Source: Desnuesiella massiliensis
Lineage (GTDB): Bacteria > Bacillota > Clostridia > Clostridiales > Clostridiaceae
Length of the DNA: 64,000 nucleotides
NCBI RefSeq assembly: GCF_001403615.1
Contig: NZ_LN879457.1
Location: 1,648,910 to 1,712,909 of the forward strand
Reading direction: 5' to 3'
Shown one piece after another: positions 8,120-17,313 of the stretch (positions are counted from its first letter, which is position 1; the number at the start of each line of letters is the position of its first letter). The notes beneath the pieces were generated by a model that did not search any database, had not been told where the DNA came from, and saw only the letters and a list, made by a program, of their open reading frames with translations. Made by a program: the position numbers and the translations under genes.

Positions 8120-9148
8120 ATGTATAACACCGCTATCACAGAGCTTATCCAAGGCTATAAAAGCATTTCTATTATTGGTATGGATAAAAACGCAGGTAAA
8201 ACTACTGTATTGAATCATTTAATTCAAAATGCCAAGAGGGATAATCTCCCTCTTGGTATAACTTCTATTGGAAGAGATGGGGAGGAATTAGATTTAGTTA
8301 CATCTACTAAAAAACCTAGAATATATGTTAGAAAAGATACTATCATAGCCACTGCTAAGGATTGTATAAAAAACTGTGATATAACAAAGGAAGTTCTTCA
8401 AACTACCGGAATACATACAGCTCTAGGAGAAGTAATAATACTAAGAGCCTTAAGCGATGGCTATGTGGATCTTGGTGGCCCTTCTGTAAACAGGCATATG
8501 TCTAGAATAGTTAAGGAACTTAGCCACTTAGGCTGCAACCTTGTACTAGTAGATGGAGCCCTCAGCAGAAAAACCTTTGCATCTCCTTCTATAACAGAAG
8601 CCACCATATTGTCTACAGGAGCCTCTCTATCAAAAAATATAGATATGGTAGTAGAAAAAACTAAACACTCTGTAAATCTACTGTCTGCTGATGAAGTTAA
8701 GGATAATAGACTTATTGAACTTTGTAAAAGCACCTTAGAGGAGCAAAGAATAAATATAATATATAAAGATTACACTATAAAGTCACTAAATAATGTTACT
8801 TCCCTTAACTCTTCTAAGGATATTATTGAAAATATCAATGATAGAGTATCCTATATATATCTAAAGGGAATATTATCTGATAAGCTTCTTAAAGATTTTA
8901 TCAATACTACCAATAAATATAAGAATATAACTTTTATTGCAGAGGATGGAACTAAATTATTTTTAGAGAAGGAAACTCTAGATATTTTTAAAGCTAAGGG
9001 CGGAAATATTCAGGTAATAAGTCCAATAAACCTATTATGCTTAACCTGTAATCCAAAGTCACCTTTTGGCTATGAGTTTAACAAGCACGAGCTTTTAAAC
9101 AAACTCCAAAGCTCTATAGAATTGCCTGTATATGATATTTTACAATAG
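8120..9148 (+). CDS. kamB: KamB, P-loop accessory protein of lysine fermentation
   Basis: A 342-residue protein recognised mainly by position between kamA and the MutS-like kamC, as in other lysine fermenters. It opens with a nucleotide-binding loop GMDKNAGKTT near residue 20, with one extra residue versus the classic Walker A. A second conserved-looking block, LVLVDGALSRKTF, lies near 139-151 and may hold the Walker B aspartate. No membrane segments. Its role is not settled in what I know. A B12-radical aminomutase usually needs an ATP-driven reactivating partner, and KamB with KamC is a natural candidate; this is inference from context. Confidence 0.8.
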   Translation: MYNTAITELIQGYKSISIIGMDKNAGKTTVLNHLIQNAKRDNLPLGITSIGRDGEELDLVTSTKKPRIYVRKDTIIATAKDCIKNCDITKEVLQTTGIHTALGEVIILRALSDGYVDLGGPSVNRHMSRIVKELSHLGCNLVLVDGALSRKTFASPSITEATILSTGASLSKNIDMVVEKTKHSVNLLSADEVKDNRLIELCKSTLEEQRINIIYKDYTIKSLNNVTSLNSSKDIIENINDRVSYIYLKGILSDKLLKDFINTTNKYKNITFIAEDGTKLFLEKETLDIFKAKGGNIQVISPINLLCLTCNPKSPFGYEFNKHELLNKLQSSIELPVYDILQ

Positions 9149-9175
9149 TGTACACAAAGAAATCGGGGTGATTAA

Positions 9176-10651
9176 ATGTATTTTTTAGATAAACAACAAA
9201 GAGAACAGGTAGGCTTTAACTTTATCTTAGACAAATTAGAAGTCATCACCCCCTTTGGTGTTGACCTTAAGAAAAATTTAAGACCTTACAAAGCTCAAGA
9301 AAAACAAAATCTTTTAGAGGAACTAAATAATATAGATTTAATTCTTCAAAATTATAATACACATAAAAGTCTATATAAAAATATAGAAAGACTCTTCAAT
9401 AAAGTAAAGGATATAAAAAATTCTATAAAAAGAATTATTAATATTAATACCTTAGATGATGTAGAACTTTTTGAAGTAAAAACCTTCTCTCTTATATGTG
9501 AAGAAATTTGTGTTTTATTTTCAGAGCTTCAAAGAGTTACTCTTATCAAAGGTATCAAGTTCACATCGCTAAAAGAAGTCATAGATATTTTAGATCCAGA
9601 TAAAAAAAGGATATCTACTTTTTACATATACGAAAGCTATTCGAAAAAACTTGAAGAAATTAGAGCCCATAAAAGAAAGCTAGAGGAACAAATATTATTG
9701 TGTCCTAGTGCAGAAAAGGCCATGAACTTAAAAGGCGAAAGACTGCGATGGGTAGTGATGGAGGAAGAGGAAGAACTTTTAATAAGAAGAGAGCTTACTA
9801 AAAAACTAAATAGCCATGCCTTAACTTTAGAAAAAAATATACTCTCCATAGCTAAACTTGATTTATTAATGGCTAAAGCAAAATTAGCTATTAATTTTAA
9901 TGCTGTAAAGCCTATAATAACTGATGAGGCGAAGATTCATATTAAAGAGGCTTTTAATCCTGAAGTATCCTTTATATTAGAGGCTAGAGGCAAGGCTTTC
10001 ACTCCCATAACCTTAAAGATAAATTCAGGAGTTTCTGTTATAACAGGAGCTAATATGGGCGGCAAAAGTGTCACCATGAAAACTGTTGTGTTAAATTTAC
10101 TACTAGCTCATATGGGATTCTTTTTGTTCTGCGAAGAAGCTACCCTACCAATTTTAGATTTTATATATTTCATATCTGATGACTTACAATCAGTTTCTCA
10201 AGGCTTAAGCACCTTTGGAGCTGAAATAATAGATCTAAAAAACTTTATAGAGTACTCTAAAAATAAAACTGGATTTATAGCACTAGATGAGTTTGCAAGA
10301 GGCACTAACCCTAAGGAAGGAACTTTTTTAGTCAAAGCCCTATGCAATTACCTTAATACACAAAAAAATATAAGCTTAATCTCCACTCATTATGATAATG
10401 TAGTGGATGAAACCATGGTACATTACCAAGTTAAAGGATTAAAAAATGTTAACTTTGAAGAGCTAAAAAATAAGATTAATCTTAACAGGGCTCATTCCAT
10501 AGAAATTATTCAAGAGCATATGGATTATAGATTAGAACAGGTATCATCTAACGATAAGGTGCCTAAGGATGCTCTTAACATATGTATATTACTTGGTCTA
10601 CACCAAGATATTATAGATATAGCTCAAGGGTTTTATAGTAAGGAGGAATAG
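9176..10651 (+). CDS. kamC: KamC, MutS-like ATPase of lysine fermentation
   Basis: A 491-residue protein with a C-terminal MutS-type ATPase: Walker A GANMGGKSVTMK near residue 291, Walker B IALDEFARGTNP, and the STHYD histidine segment. The N-terminal 260 residues are helical and coiled-coil-like, resembling MutS clamp/lever regions. There is no mismatch-recognition domain, so DNA mismatch repair is unlikely. It lies between kamB and kamD (1 bp before kamD), which argues for a role with lysine 5,6-aminomutase, perhaps exchange of damaged cobalamin. The ATPase fold is clear; the function is inferred. Confidence 0.82.
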   Translation: MYFLDKQQREQVGFNFILDKLEVITPFGVDLKKNLRPYKAQEKQNLLEELNNIDLILQNYNTHKSLYKNIERLFNKVKDIKNSIKRIININTLDDVELFEVKTFSLICEEICVLFSELQRVTLIKGIKFTSLKEVIDILDPDKKRISTFYIYESYSKKLEEIRAHKRKLEEQILLCPSAEKAMNLKGERLRWVVMEEEEELLIRRELTKKLNSHALTLEKNILSIAKLDLLMAKAKLAINFNAVKPIITDEAKIHIKEAFNPEVSFILEARGKAFTPITLKINSGVSVITGANMGGKSVTMKTVVLNLLLAHMGFFLFCEEATLPILDFIYFISDDLQSVSQGLSTFGAEIIDLKNFIEYSKNKTGFIALDEFARGTNPKEGTFLVKALCNYLNTQKNISLISTHYDNVVDETMVHYQVKGLKNVNFEELKNKINLNRAHSIEIIQEHMDYRLEQVSSNDKVPKDALNICILLGLHQDIIDIAQGFYSKEE

Positions 10652-10652
10652 T

Positions 10653-12209
10653 ATGGAAAGTAAGTTAAATTTAAATTTTGAAATAGTTCACAAGGCTAGG
10701 CAGCATGCTAAGAACATAGCCTTAGATACTCAAGAATTCATTGATCTGCATACCACGGTAGCTGTAGAAAGAACAGTCTGTAGATTACTAGGTATTGATG
10801 GTGTAGATGATATGGGGATTCCTCTACCTAATATATTAGTAGATAGCTTAGTTAAAAATGATACCCTATCTCTAGGCGCTGCCTACTTTATAGGTAATGC
10901 TATGATAAGTACAAGGTTATCTCCTCAACAAATAGCCGAAAAGATCTCTAAAGGGGAGTTAGACCTAACAAAGCTTGAAAATAATGACTTGTTTGAAATA
11001 AAATCAACTATTATGCCTTTAGCTAAAGCTACCGTTGATAAAATTAAAGCTAATAAAGATAAAAGAGAAGAATTTCTAAAAAAATACGGTGATAAATCTG
11101 GCCCTCTGCTCTATGTAATAGTAGCTACTGGAAATATATATGAGGATATAACTCAAGCAAGAGCTGCCGCAAGGCAAGGTGCAGATGTAATAGCTGTAAT
11201 AAGGACTACAGGCCAAAGTCTACTTGATTATGTACCTTACGGTGCTACTACTGAAGGTTTCGGAGGTACCTTTGCTACTCAAGAAAACTTTAAGCTTATG
11301 AGAAAAGCCTTAGATGAAGTTGGAGAAGAATTAGGTAGATATATAAGACTATGTAACTATTGTTCTGGATTATGCATGCCTGAAATAGCAGCCTTAGGTG
11401 CTATGGAAAGACTAGATGTAATGCTTAATGATGCATTGTATGGCATACTTTTTAGAGATATAAATATGAAAAGAACCATTGTAGACCAATTTTTTTCTAG
11501 AGCAATCAATGGCTTTGCTGGTGTAATAATAAATACTGGAGAAGATAATTATCTAACCACTGCTGATGCCGTAGAAGAAGCTCACACAGTACTGGCTTCT
11601 CAGCTTATAAACGAGCAATTTGCATTATTAGCAGGTCTCCCAGAAGAACAAATGGGACTTGGCCATGCTTTTGAAATACATCCAGATTTAAAGAATGGAT
11701 TCTTGTACGAGCTAGCTCAAGCCCAAATGGCTAGAGAGATTTTCCCAAAAGCTCCTTTGAAATACATGCCTCCTACAAAATTTATGACTGGTAATATTTT
11801 TAAAGGACATATACAAGACGCACTATTCAATGTAGTAACTGCCATTACCAATCAAAGAATACACCTTCTCGGCATGCTAACAGAAGCTATTCATACCCCT
11901 TTTATGTCTGATAGAGCTCTATCCATAGAAAATGCTAAATATATATTTAATACTATGGAAGATTTAGGTAGTGAAATAACCTTCAAAAAAGGCGGTATCA
12001 TGGAAGAAAGAGCCAATGAAGTACTAAATAAAGCTTGTGAGCTTTTACACGAAATTGAAGGAGAAGGACTATTTAGAACCTTAGAAAAAGGAATTTTTGC
12101 CGGAATAAAAAGACCTACGGATGGCGGAAAAGGCTTAAGTGGGGTTGTAGAAAAATCAAGAGATTATTTTAATCCCTTCATAGACTTGATGTTAGGAGGT
12201 AATAAATAA
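10653..12209 (+). CDS. kamD: Lysine 5,6-aminomutase, alpha subunit
   Basis: Large subunit (518 residues) of the adenosylcobalamin- and PLP-dependent enzyme that moves the 6-amino group of beta-lysine to C5, giving 3,5-diaminohexanoate. It supplies the TIM barrel that holds PLP and substrate; the beta subunit binds cobalamin. The family stretches RTTGQSLLDYVPYGATTEG (near 190) and CNYCSGLCMPE (near 233) are present, and the length is normal. AAGGAGGAATAGT precedes the start. The final base of its TAA stop is the first base of the kamE ATG, indicating coupled translation. Confidence 0.96.
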   Translation: MESKLNLNFEIVHKARQHAKNIALDTQEFIDLHTTVAVERTVCRLLGIDGVDDMGIPLPNILVDSLVKNDTLSLGAAYFIGNAMISTRLSPQQIAEKISKGELDLTKLENNDLFEIKSTIMPLAKATVDKIKANKDKREEFLKKYGDKSGPLLYVIVATGNIYEDITQARAAARQGADVIAVIRTTGQSLLDYVPYGATTEGFGGTFATQENFKLMRKALDEVGEELGRYIRLCNYCSGLCMPEIAALGAMERLDVMLNDALYGILFRDINMKRTIVDQFFSRAINGFAGVIINTGEDNYLTTADAVEEAHTVLASQLINEQFALLAGLPEEQMGLGHAFEIHPDLKNGFLYELAQAQMAREIFPKAPLKYMPPTKFMTGNIFKGHIQDALFNVVTAITNQRIHLLGMLTEAIHTPFMSDRALSIENAKYIFNTMEDLGSEITFKKGGIMEERANEVLNKACELLHEIEGEGLFRTLEKGIFAGIKRPTDGGKGLSGVVEKSRDYFNPFIDLMLGGNK

Positions 12210-12994
12210 TGAGCGGAGGATTATATTCAACAGAAAAGAAGGAATTTGATAAAACTTTAGATTTAACAAGGGTTAAGCCCTATGGAGACACCATGAATGA
12301 CGGCAAGGTTCAACTAAGTTTTACCTTACCTGTACCGGATGGTGATAAAGGTATAGAAGCAGCAAAGCTATTAGCCAAGAAAATGGGTCTAGAGGATCCT
12401 TCTGTTTCATATCATGGAGCCCTTGATGAAAACTTTACCTTTTTTGTGGTTTACGGAAATATCGCTCATTCCGTAGATTATGAATCTATTCATGTGCAAG
12501 CTGTTGAAATAGATACCATGTCTATGGAAGAAGTTAATCAATATATAAAAGAGTATATAAAAAGAGAGATTGTAGTAATAGGTGCTAGTACCGGTACTGA
12601 TGCTCATACCGTTGGTATTGACGCTATCATGAATATGAAGGGTTATGCAGGTCATTATGGCTTAGAGAGATATGAAATGATTGAAGCTTATAATTTAGGC
12701 AGCCAAGTATCTAATGAAGAGTTCATAAGAAAAGCCATCGAGCTAAAGGCTGACGTATTATTAGTTTCTCAAACAGTAACTCAAAAAAATATACACATTC
12801 AGAACTTAACAGAATTAGTAGAGCTATTAGAGGCTGAAGGCATAAGAGATAAAGTAGTACTTATATGCGGAGGCCCAAGAATAACCCATGAATTGGCAAA
12901 AGAATTAGGCTATGATGCAGGCTTCGGCCCTGGAAAATATGCAGATGACGTAGCTACCTTTGCAGTAACGGAAATAGTCGAAAGAAACCTTTAG
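12209..12994 (+). CDS. kamE: Lysine 5,6-aminomutase, beta subunit (B12-binding)
   Basis: Small subunit (261 residues), carrying the cobalamin-binding Rossmann domain. The base-off/His-on motif D-x-H-x-x-G is Asp131-Ala-His133-Thr-Val-Gly136. Lys144 in NMKGYAGHYGLER matches the lysine that forms the Schiff base with PLP in the Acetoanaerobium sticklandii enzyme; both numbers agree with that protein. The C-terminal segment VVLICGGPRITHELAKELG is the usual B12-domain end. It is the last gene of the operon and is followed by a terminator at 13043. Confidence 0.97.
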   Translation: MSGGLYSTEKKEFDKTLDLTRVKPYGDTMNDGKVQLSFTLPVPDGDKGIEAAKLLAKKMGLEDPSVSYHGALDENFTFFVVYGNIAHSVDYESIHVQAVEIDTMSMEEVNQYIKEYIKREIVVIGASTGTDAHTVGIDAIMNMKGYAGHYGLERYEMIEAYNLGSQVSNEEFIRKAIELKADVLLVSQTVTQKNIHIQNLTELVELLEAEGIRDKVVLICGGPRITHELAKELGYDAGFGPGKYADDVATFAVTEIVERNL

Positions 12995-13042
12995 TTACAG
13001 CTCACAATGCTTAATGAATGAAATTTATATAATTATACAATT

Positions 13043-13075
13043 AAAGCTTACGCTAAGTGTTTAGCCGTAAGCTTT
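13043..13075 (+). terminator. Terminator of the kal-kam operon
   Basis: AAAGCTTACG (13043-13052) pairs with CGTAAGCTTT (13066-13075), with an inner CTAA/TTAG extension, followed by AATTTTAATAA. It lies 49 bp after the kamE stop. Confidence 0.8.
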
Positions 13076-13098
13076 AATTTTAATAATAATTATAACTA

Positions 13099-13131
13099 TA
13101 GATTTTTCGTAGAGTAACGGAGAAAAATCTA
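13099..13131 (-). terminator. Probable terminator of the diguanylate cyclase gene
   Basis: TAGATTTTTC (13099-13108) pairs perfectly with GAAAAATCTA (13122-13131). It lies 7 bp beyond the minus-strand stop at 13138. The minus-strand tail is AT-rich without a pure T-run. Confidence 0.5.
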
Positions 13132-13137
13132 CCTTTA

Positions 13138-16100
13138 TTATGAATTGTGCATTGTGAATTGTGCATTAAATACCTCTACTCTATTTCTTCCATTTTCTTT
13201 AGCTTCATATAGAGCATTATCCGCTTCTCTTAGTATTTGTCTAAAATCTAAATGATTGTCTCTCAACTCATTAATACCTAGGCTAACAGTAATTTTTACT
13301 ACTACATCATTAACCTCTATTTCAAGGTTTTCAATGGAAGTTCTTATTCTACTAGCTACCTGCTCTGCTTCCTTTAAATTTGTATTTTTTAATGTAATGC
13401 AGAACTCTTCCCCGCCATATCTTCCTAATATATCCTCTTTTCTAAGACTACCCTTACATACATCTGCTACAGCTTTTAAAACATTGTCCCCTACATCATG
13501 ACCATATCTATCATTTACCTTCTTAAAATGGTCTACATCCAACATAATCACTGATAATGGTCTATTATCATTTTTTGCTTCTTCATAAGTTTTTTCACTT
13601 AACTCAAAGAAGTATCTTCTATTATTTAATCCGCTTAAAGGATCTGTTACTGCTAATAACTTTATTTCACCAAATAGCTTAGCATTTTCTATGGCTATAC
13701 TTGCTTGAGAAGCAAAGGCTATTGCCATGTTTACCTCTGTATCTTGATAAATATTAGCTTCGCTATGCTCAAGGACTAATACTCCTAAAATATTGTCATG
13801 AGATATTAGTGGTATACCTATCCAGCTCCTACCTTTTATAAAGCAGCCACAGCCTTCTATTCTATCATATTCATCCATATGTTCTTGAAGATTATCAAAA
13901 ACTATATGATGTTTTTTCTCAATTATTTCATTAAGTAATTTATTATCACCGACTACCCTTTCCCCGCTATCTACCTGACAGCTTATGGAATTACATGCAG
14001 CCATTATGTATAAACCATCTTCCCTTTTAAGCATAACGCAGGCATTATTATAAGGCACTATATTGTTTAAGCTCTCAAGAAGCCTAGTCATAACCTCCTT
14101 TAAATCTAAGGTAGAATTTATAACCCCTGTAATCTCTCTTAGCTTTTCTGCTAAGGTTCTACTATACTTCTCAGATTCAAAATTATGAGCGTTTATTATA
14201 GCGTGCTGTATTGCATCCTTCAAAGTTAATAAAGTTTTAGTCCTTGCTAATAATTCCTCTCTAGAGAAGGGTTTAATCATATAGTCATTGGCTCCAAATT
14301 CAAAGCCAAGGCTAATCTCTTGAACATTATTCTTAGTCATAAGCATGAGCACAGGTAAATCAAATAGTGAATACTTTTTTCTTATCCGCTTACATACTTC
14401 AAAACCAGAAAGCTTAGGCATCATTGAGTCTAATATCAATAAATCAAATTTTGCTTCTTCCTTTTCAATAAGATTTATAACTTCTCTGCCATTATTTACA
14501 ATAGTTAAAGAGTAGTTTTCATAAGAAAGTTGGTTTATTAATACTTGTACATTAATTTCATCATCATCTGCAATTAATATCTTAAACTCTCCAGATTTAT
14601 TAATTTCCCTCCTAGAGCTAAAATTAAAATGATCTATGGCTTCTACGTTTAAATATTCCTCCGAAAGATCCATTAAAATATTACTAGTACCCTCTTCTTT
14701 CTCCTTAACTACAGGCATATATATGACCACTTCATCTTTACTATATCTTATATCTCCTCCATGAAGGAAAATTAAGGATTTTGCAATTTCTAATGTCATT
14801 TCTTCATAATCCTTGTTGTTATTCGTAACAAAATTATCTTTTAAAGGTTTTAGTAAATTAATTATATTTCTTTTGTCTCTTATAGAATCCCTATTTAATA
14901 TATGAATACTCATAGTATCTCCTATATTAGTGCAGAAAATCTCTAATTCTTCCTTTGATATATCCTTTATCATGTATTCAATTACATCCATAAGGATTTT
15001 AGTAAATCTATTTTCATCTACATATATATATTCAATATCTTTTGATATATTGTTTATTATCTTTATATTCTTTTCTTTTATCTTGCTATTTAAAAGATCC
15101 ATAACTAACTCAAGGATTTGATTTATATCTACTATCTTTTTGTTTAGTACTATATCATTACCTTTTATCTTTGAAAAATCATGAAGATTATTAACAATAT
15201 TTATAAGATTATTAGTGCTAAAGGAAATAAGCTTTAAGTTTTTTTGTAGTCCGTCTATATTATCTTTATCAAAGTTTAATATAGAAGATTCCACAACTTC
15301 TCTTACTGCTCTTAAAGGAATTATTAGCTGATTAGATGTATTTTCAATAAACTCATCCTTCAATTTATCTATCAGCAATAGCCTCTCACTCATAAATTCA
15401 ACATCAGAAAAGGTTTTAGTATATTTTACAGAAAGCGTGAAAGTCTGTATAGATATAAATACAAACAAACCTAAATGAGATAATTGCTCTGATTTTATAT
15501 ACCCCATATAATACAGCAAATCATTTAAAACCGTAAAACTAAATATAATAGCTCCTAATAATATAAAAAGTGATAATTCTCTTTTTTTAATAGCGGCTAC
15601 GATTATACAATATAAACTATAAACAGCTATTAATATGATATAATATTGATACAATATTAGTATGTTGGAATAAAATCTTGCCTTAGTAAAAATAATTATA
15701 GAAATATATAGAGATAAAATAATAGTATTTGTTTTATCAAACCACAGGCTAAACTCATCAGAATATAAATTTCTGAAAAATTTTATAAAGAAAATTACGC
15801 TTAGACACAAGGTTAAATATTCCAATTTTACAAATAATTCATAATTTAATGCTTCTTGAATATTTACTAGAATCTTTTCCCCTGCTAGCAAAGTTCTAAG
15901 AGCAATCAATATATTCACAATAGCAAAATATAAATTTGACTTATTCTTCTTTTTAAAGCTATATAAAGCAAAATTATAAAGGGCTACTATAAAGAAAGCT
16001 CCCACCAAAAATACTTCCAATGATATCTTAATTTTAGCTCTATTACTTATGGCTATATCACTGCCAAATTCAATATTTTCTAAAAGTCCACCCATCTTAT

Positions 16101-16650
16101 GATTAAAGTTTGAAGTCTGAAGTATTATATTAAACTCTTGTTTTTTCTGATAAAAATATGTATTTATTGCATAACTCCTAGGTATCTCTTCATAATAATT
16201 TGTGCCTACTATCCCACTACTTGCTACAAGCTTATCATCTATCCAAAGCTTAAAAGCACTTGTTATAGCTGGTATTCTAAGACCTCTAACTTTATGATAA
16301 TCCTTAGTTTTTACTGTTAATACAAAAGTTCCATATCCTTCACCACTAGAAAATCCTTCTTTCTTCTGCCAGCGGCTGGGGAAATTTACATAAGAATAAA
16401 AGTAATTTTCTTTATTACTATATAAAATTCCAGGCTCTAGCAGCTTGTCTGAGTAAAGTCTCCACTGACCTTCTAGGGGCTGAATAAATCTGCTATTCAA
16501 TTCTACAGAGCTTATATCTAAAAAACCATTATTCGCTTCTATATAAGAGCTATGATTAAAAACATATTTTTTTAAGCCTATAAAAAACATTAGAAATGTA
16601 ACTAATAAAAGAATTCCATAATATAAGTTTTTAGGTTTAATATCTTTCAT
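13138..16650 (-). CDS. 7TMR-DISM hybrid diguanylate cyclase with degenerate kinase core
   Basis: A 1170-residue membrane signalling protein. Order: TM (10-27); extracellular jelly-roll 7TMR-DISM-like domain (about 40-200); seven-TM region (about 205-410); HisKA-like helices (about 430-495); HATPase-like region (about 505-650); receiver (690-810) with DDD at 695-697, Asp741 and Lys in MIKPF; GAF (about 840-995); GGDEF (1000-1160). The cyclase A-site is GGEEF (1079-1083), with RKED five residues upstream forming the inhibitory I-site, so c-di-GMP synthesis with product inhibition is expected. The HisKA position that should be SHELRTPL reads SNQLIIPL, with no histidine, and the ATPase G-boxes are missing. 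The C-terminus ends in a repeat-encoded tail (FTMHNS). Confidence 0.9.
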   Translation of the reverse strand: MKDIKPKNLYYGILLLVTFLMFFIGLKKYVFNHSSYIEANNGFLDISSVELNSRFIQPLEGQWRLYSDKLLEPGILYSNKENYFYSYVNFPSRWQKKEGFSSGEGYGTFVLTVKTKDYHKVRGLRIPAITSAFKLWIDDKLVASSGIVGTNYYEEIPRSYAINTYFYQKKQEFNIILQTSNFNHKMGGLLENIEFGSDIAISNRAKIKISLEVFLVGAFFIVALYNFALYSFKKKNKSNLYFAIVNILIALRTLLAGEKILVNIQEALNYELFVKLEYLTLCLSVIFFIKFFRNLYSDEFSLWFDKTNTIILSLYISIIIFTKARFYSNILILYQYYIILIAVYSLYCIIVAAIKKRELSLFILLGAIIFSFTVLNDLLYYMGYIKSEQLSHLGLFVFISIQTFTLSVKYTKTFSDVEFMSERLLLIDKLKDEFIENTSNQLIIPLRAVREVVESSILNFDKDNIDGLQKNLKLISFSTNNLINIVNNLHDFSKIKGNDIVLNKKIVDINQILELVMDLLNSKIKEKNIKIINNISKDIEYIYVDENRFTKILMDVIEYMIKDISKEELEIFCTNIGDTMSIHILNRDSIRDKRNIINLLKPLKDNFVTNNNKDYEEMTLEIAKSLIFLHGGDIRYSKDEVVIYMPVVKEKEEGTSNILMDLSEEYLNVEAIDHFNFSSRREINKSGEFKILIADDDEINVQVLINQLSYENYSLTIVNNGREVINLIEKEEAKFDLLILDSMMPKLSGFEVCKRIRKKYSLFDLPVLMLMTKNNVQEISLGFEFGANDYMIKPFSREELLARTKTLLTLKDAIQHAIINAHNFESEKYSRTLAEKLREITGVINSTLDLKEVMTRLLESLNNIVPYNNACVMLKREDGLYIMAACNSISCQVDSGERVVGDNKLLNEIIEKKHHIVFDNLQEHMDEYDRIEGCGCFIKGRSWIGIPLISHDNILGVLVLEHSEANIYQDTEVNMAIAFASQASIAIENAKLFGEIKLLAVTDPLSGLNNRRYFFELSEKTYEEAKNDNRPLSVIMLDVDHFKKVNDRYGHDVGDNVLKAVADVCKGSLRKEDILGRYGGEEFCITLKNTNLKEAEQVASRIRTSIENLEIEVNDVVVKITVSLGINELRDNHLDFRQILREADNALYEAKENGRNRVEVFNAQFTMHNS

Positions 16651-16979
16651 ATAGTCACACCTCCCTTTTATAGTAATCTTTTAATTATTAATAGGCATAA
16701 AAACATATAATATTATATCATAACAAATTATCATAATATATCATAACTGCAATATTTTAAGCTTACTTTTTTATATTTCCAAAAATTATAACATATTCAA
16801 ATTTTATATCACTCTCTATATTTAATAACATTTCAAAATATATTATATATATAAAAAAAAATTGTTTTATGAGAAAAAAATGAAGGAATTATTTGTATTA
16901 TATTGCATTTTTAATTCTTTATAAAATTATATTAAACACATTTTTTAAATCTTCCTGATTTTATTTACTCGTTAAAATA
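16651..16979. other. AT-rich intergenic region
   Basis: About 330 bp of very AT-rich sequence upstream of the diguanylate cyclase gene, whose ribosome site (GGGAGGTGTG) is near 16660. I find no open frame, hairpin with T-run or known riboswitch here. The cyclase promoter is presumably inside it. Confidence 0.5.
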
Positions 16980-17000
16980 CAGTAGGGAATTACCCTACTG
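16980..17000 (-). terminator. Terminator of the 49-residue protein gene
   Basis: CAGTAGGG (16980-16987) pairs with CCCTACTG (16993-17000). It lies 2 bp past the minus-strand stop at 17003 and is followed on that strand by TATTTTAACG. Confidence 0.7.
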
Positions 17001-17002
17001 CA

Positions 17003-17152
17003 CTATTTTCCCTTTGTATTCACAATTCCAGGCTGAGTTCCAGAATTTCCTCTACCTAGGTAGCCATTTTCAGCATTTCTACTATCATTACTATTATCAA
17101 TCATACTTTGATTCTTAGCCTCTTGAATCTTATTTTTATGATTTTGAGCCAT
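17003..17152 (-). CDS. Small hydrophilic protein (49 aa), possibly spore-associated
   Basis: A short gene read on the minus strand. TAGGAGGAATGAAG gives a strong ribosome site 8 nt before the ATG at 17152, and a terminator follows within 2 bp of the stop. The product starts MAQNHKNKIQEAKNQ and ends GTQPGIVNTKGK; it is rich in Asn, Gln, Gly and Lys and lacks hydrophobic runs and Cys. That composition resembles small acid-soluble spore proteins, but I do not recognise a named family. The RBS and terminator make it a convincing real gene. Confidence 0.7.
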   Translation of the reverse strand: MAQNHKNKIQEAKNQSMIDNSNDSRNAENGYLGRGNSGTQPGIVNTKGK

Positions 17153-17313
17153 TCTTCATTCCTCCTAATCAGTAGAGCTTCTTTTAAAGTTTAACCTTTT
17201 TTATTTTATTTATTCTTACCTCAAAACCTTTGCTTTAACAATAAAAATAGCTATGATATAATTATCTACAATGATTTTAAAAAGAATTTGTTGTATATTG
17301 AGAGGTGAAATTA

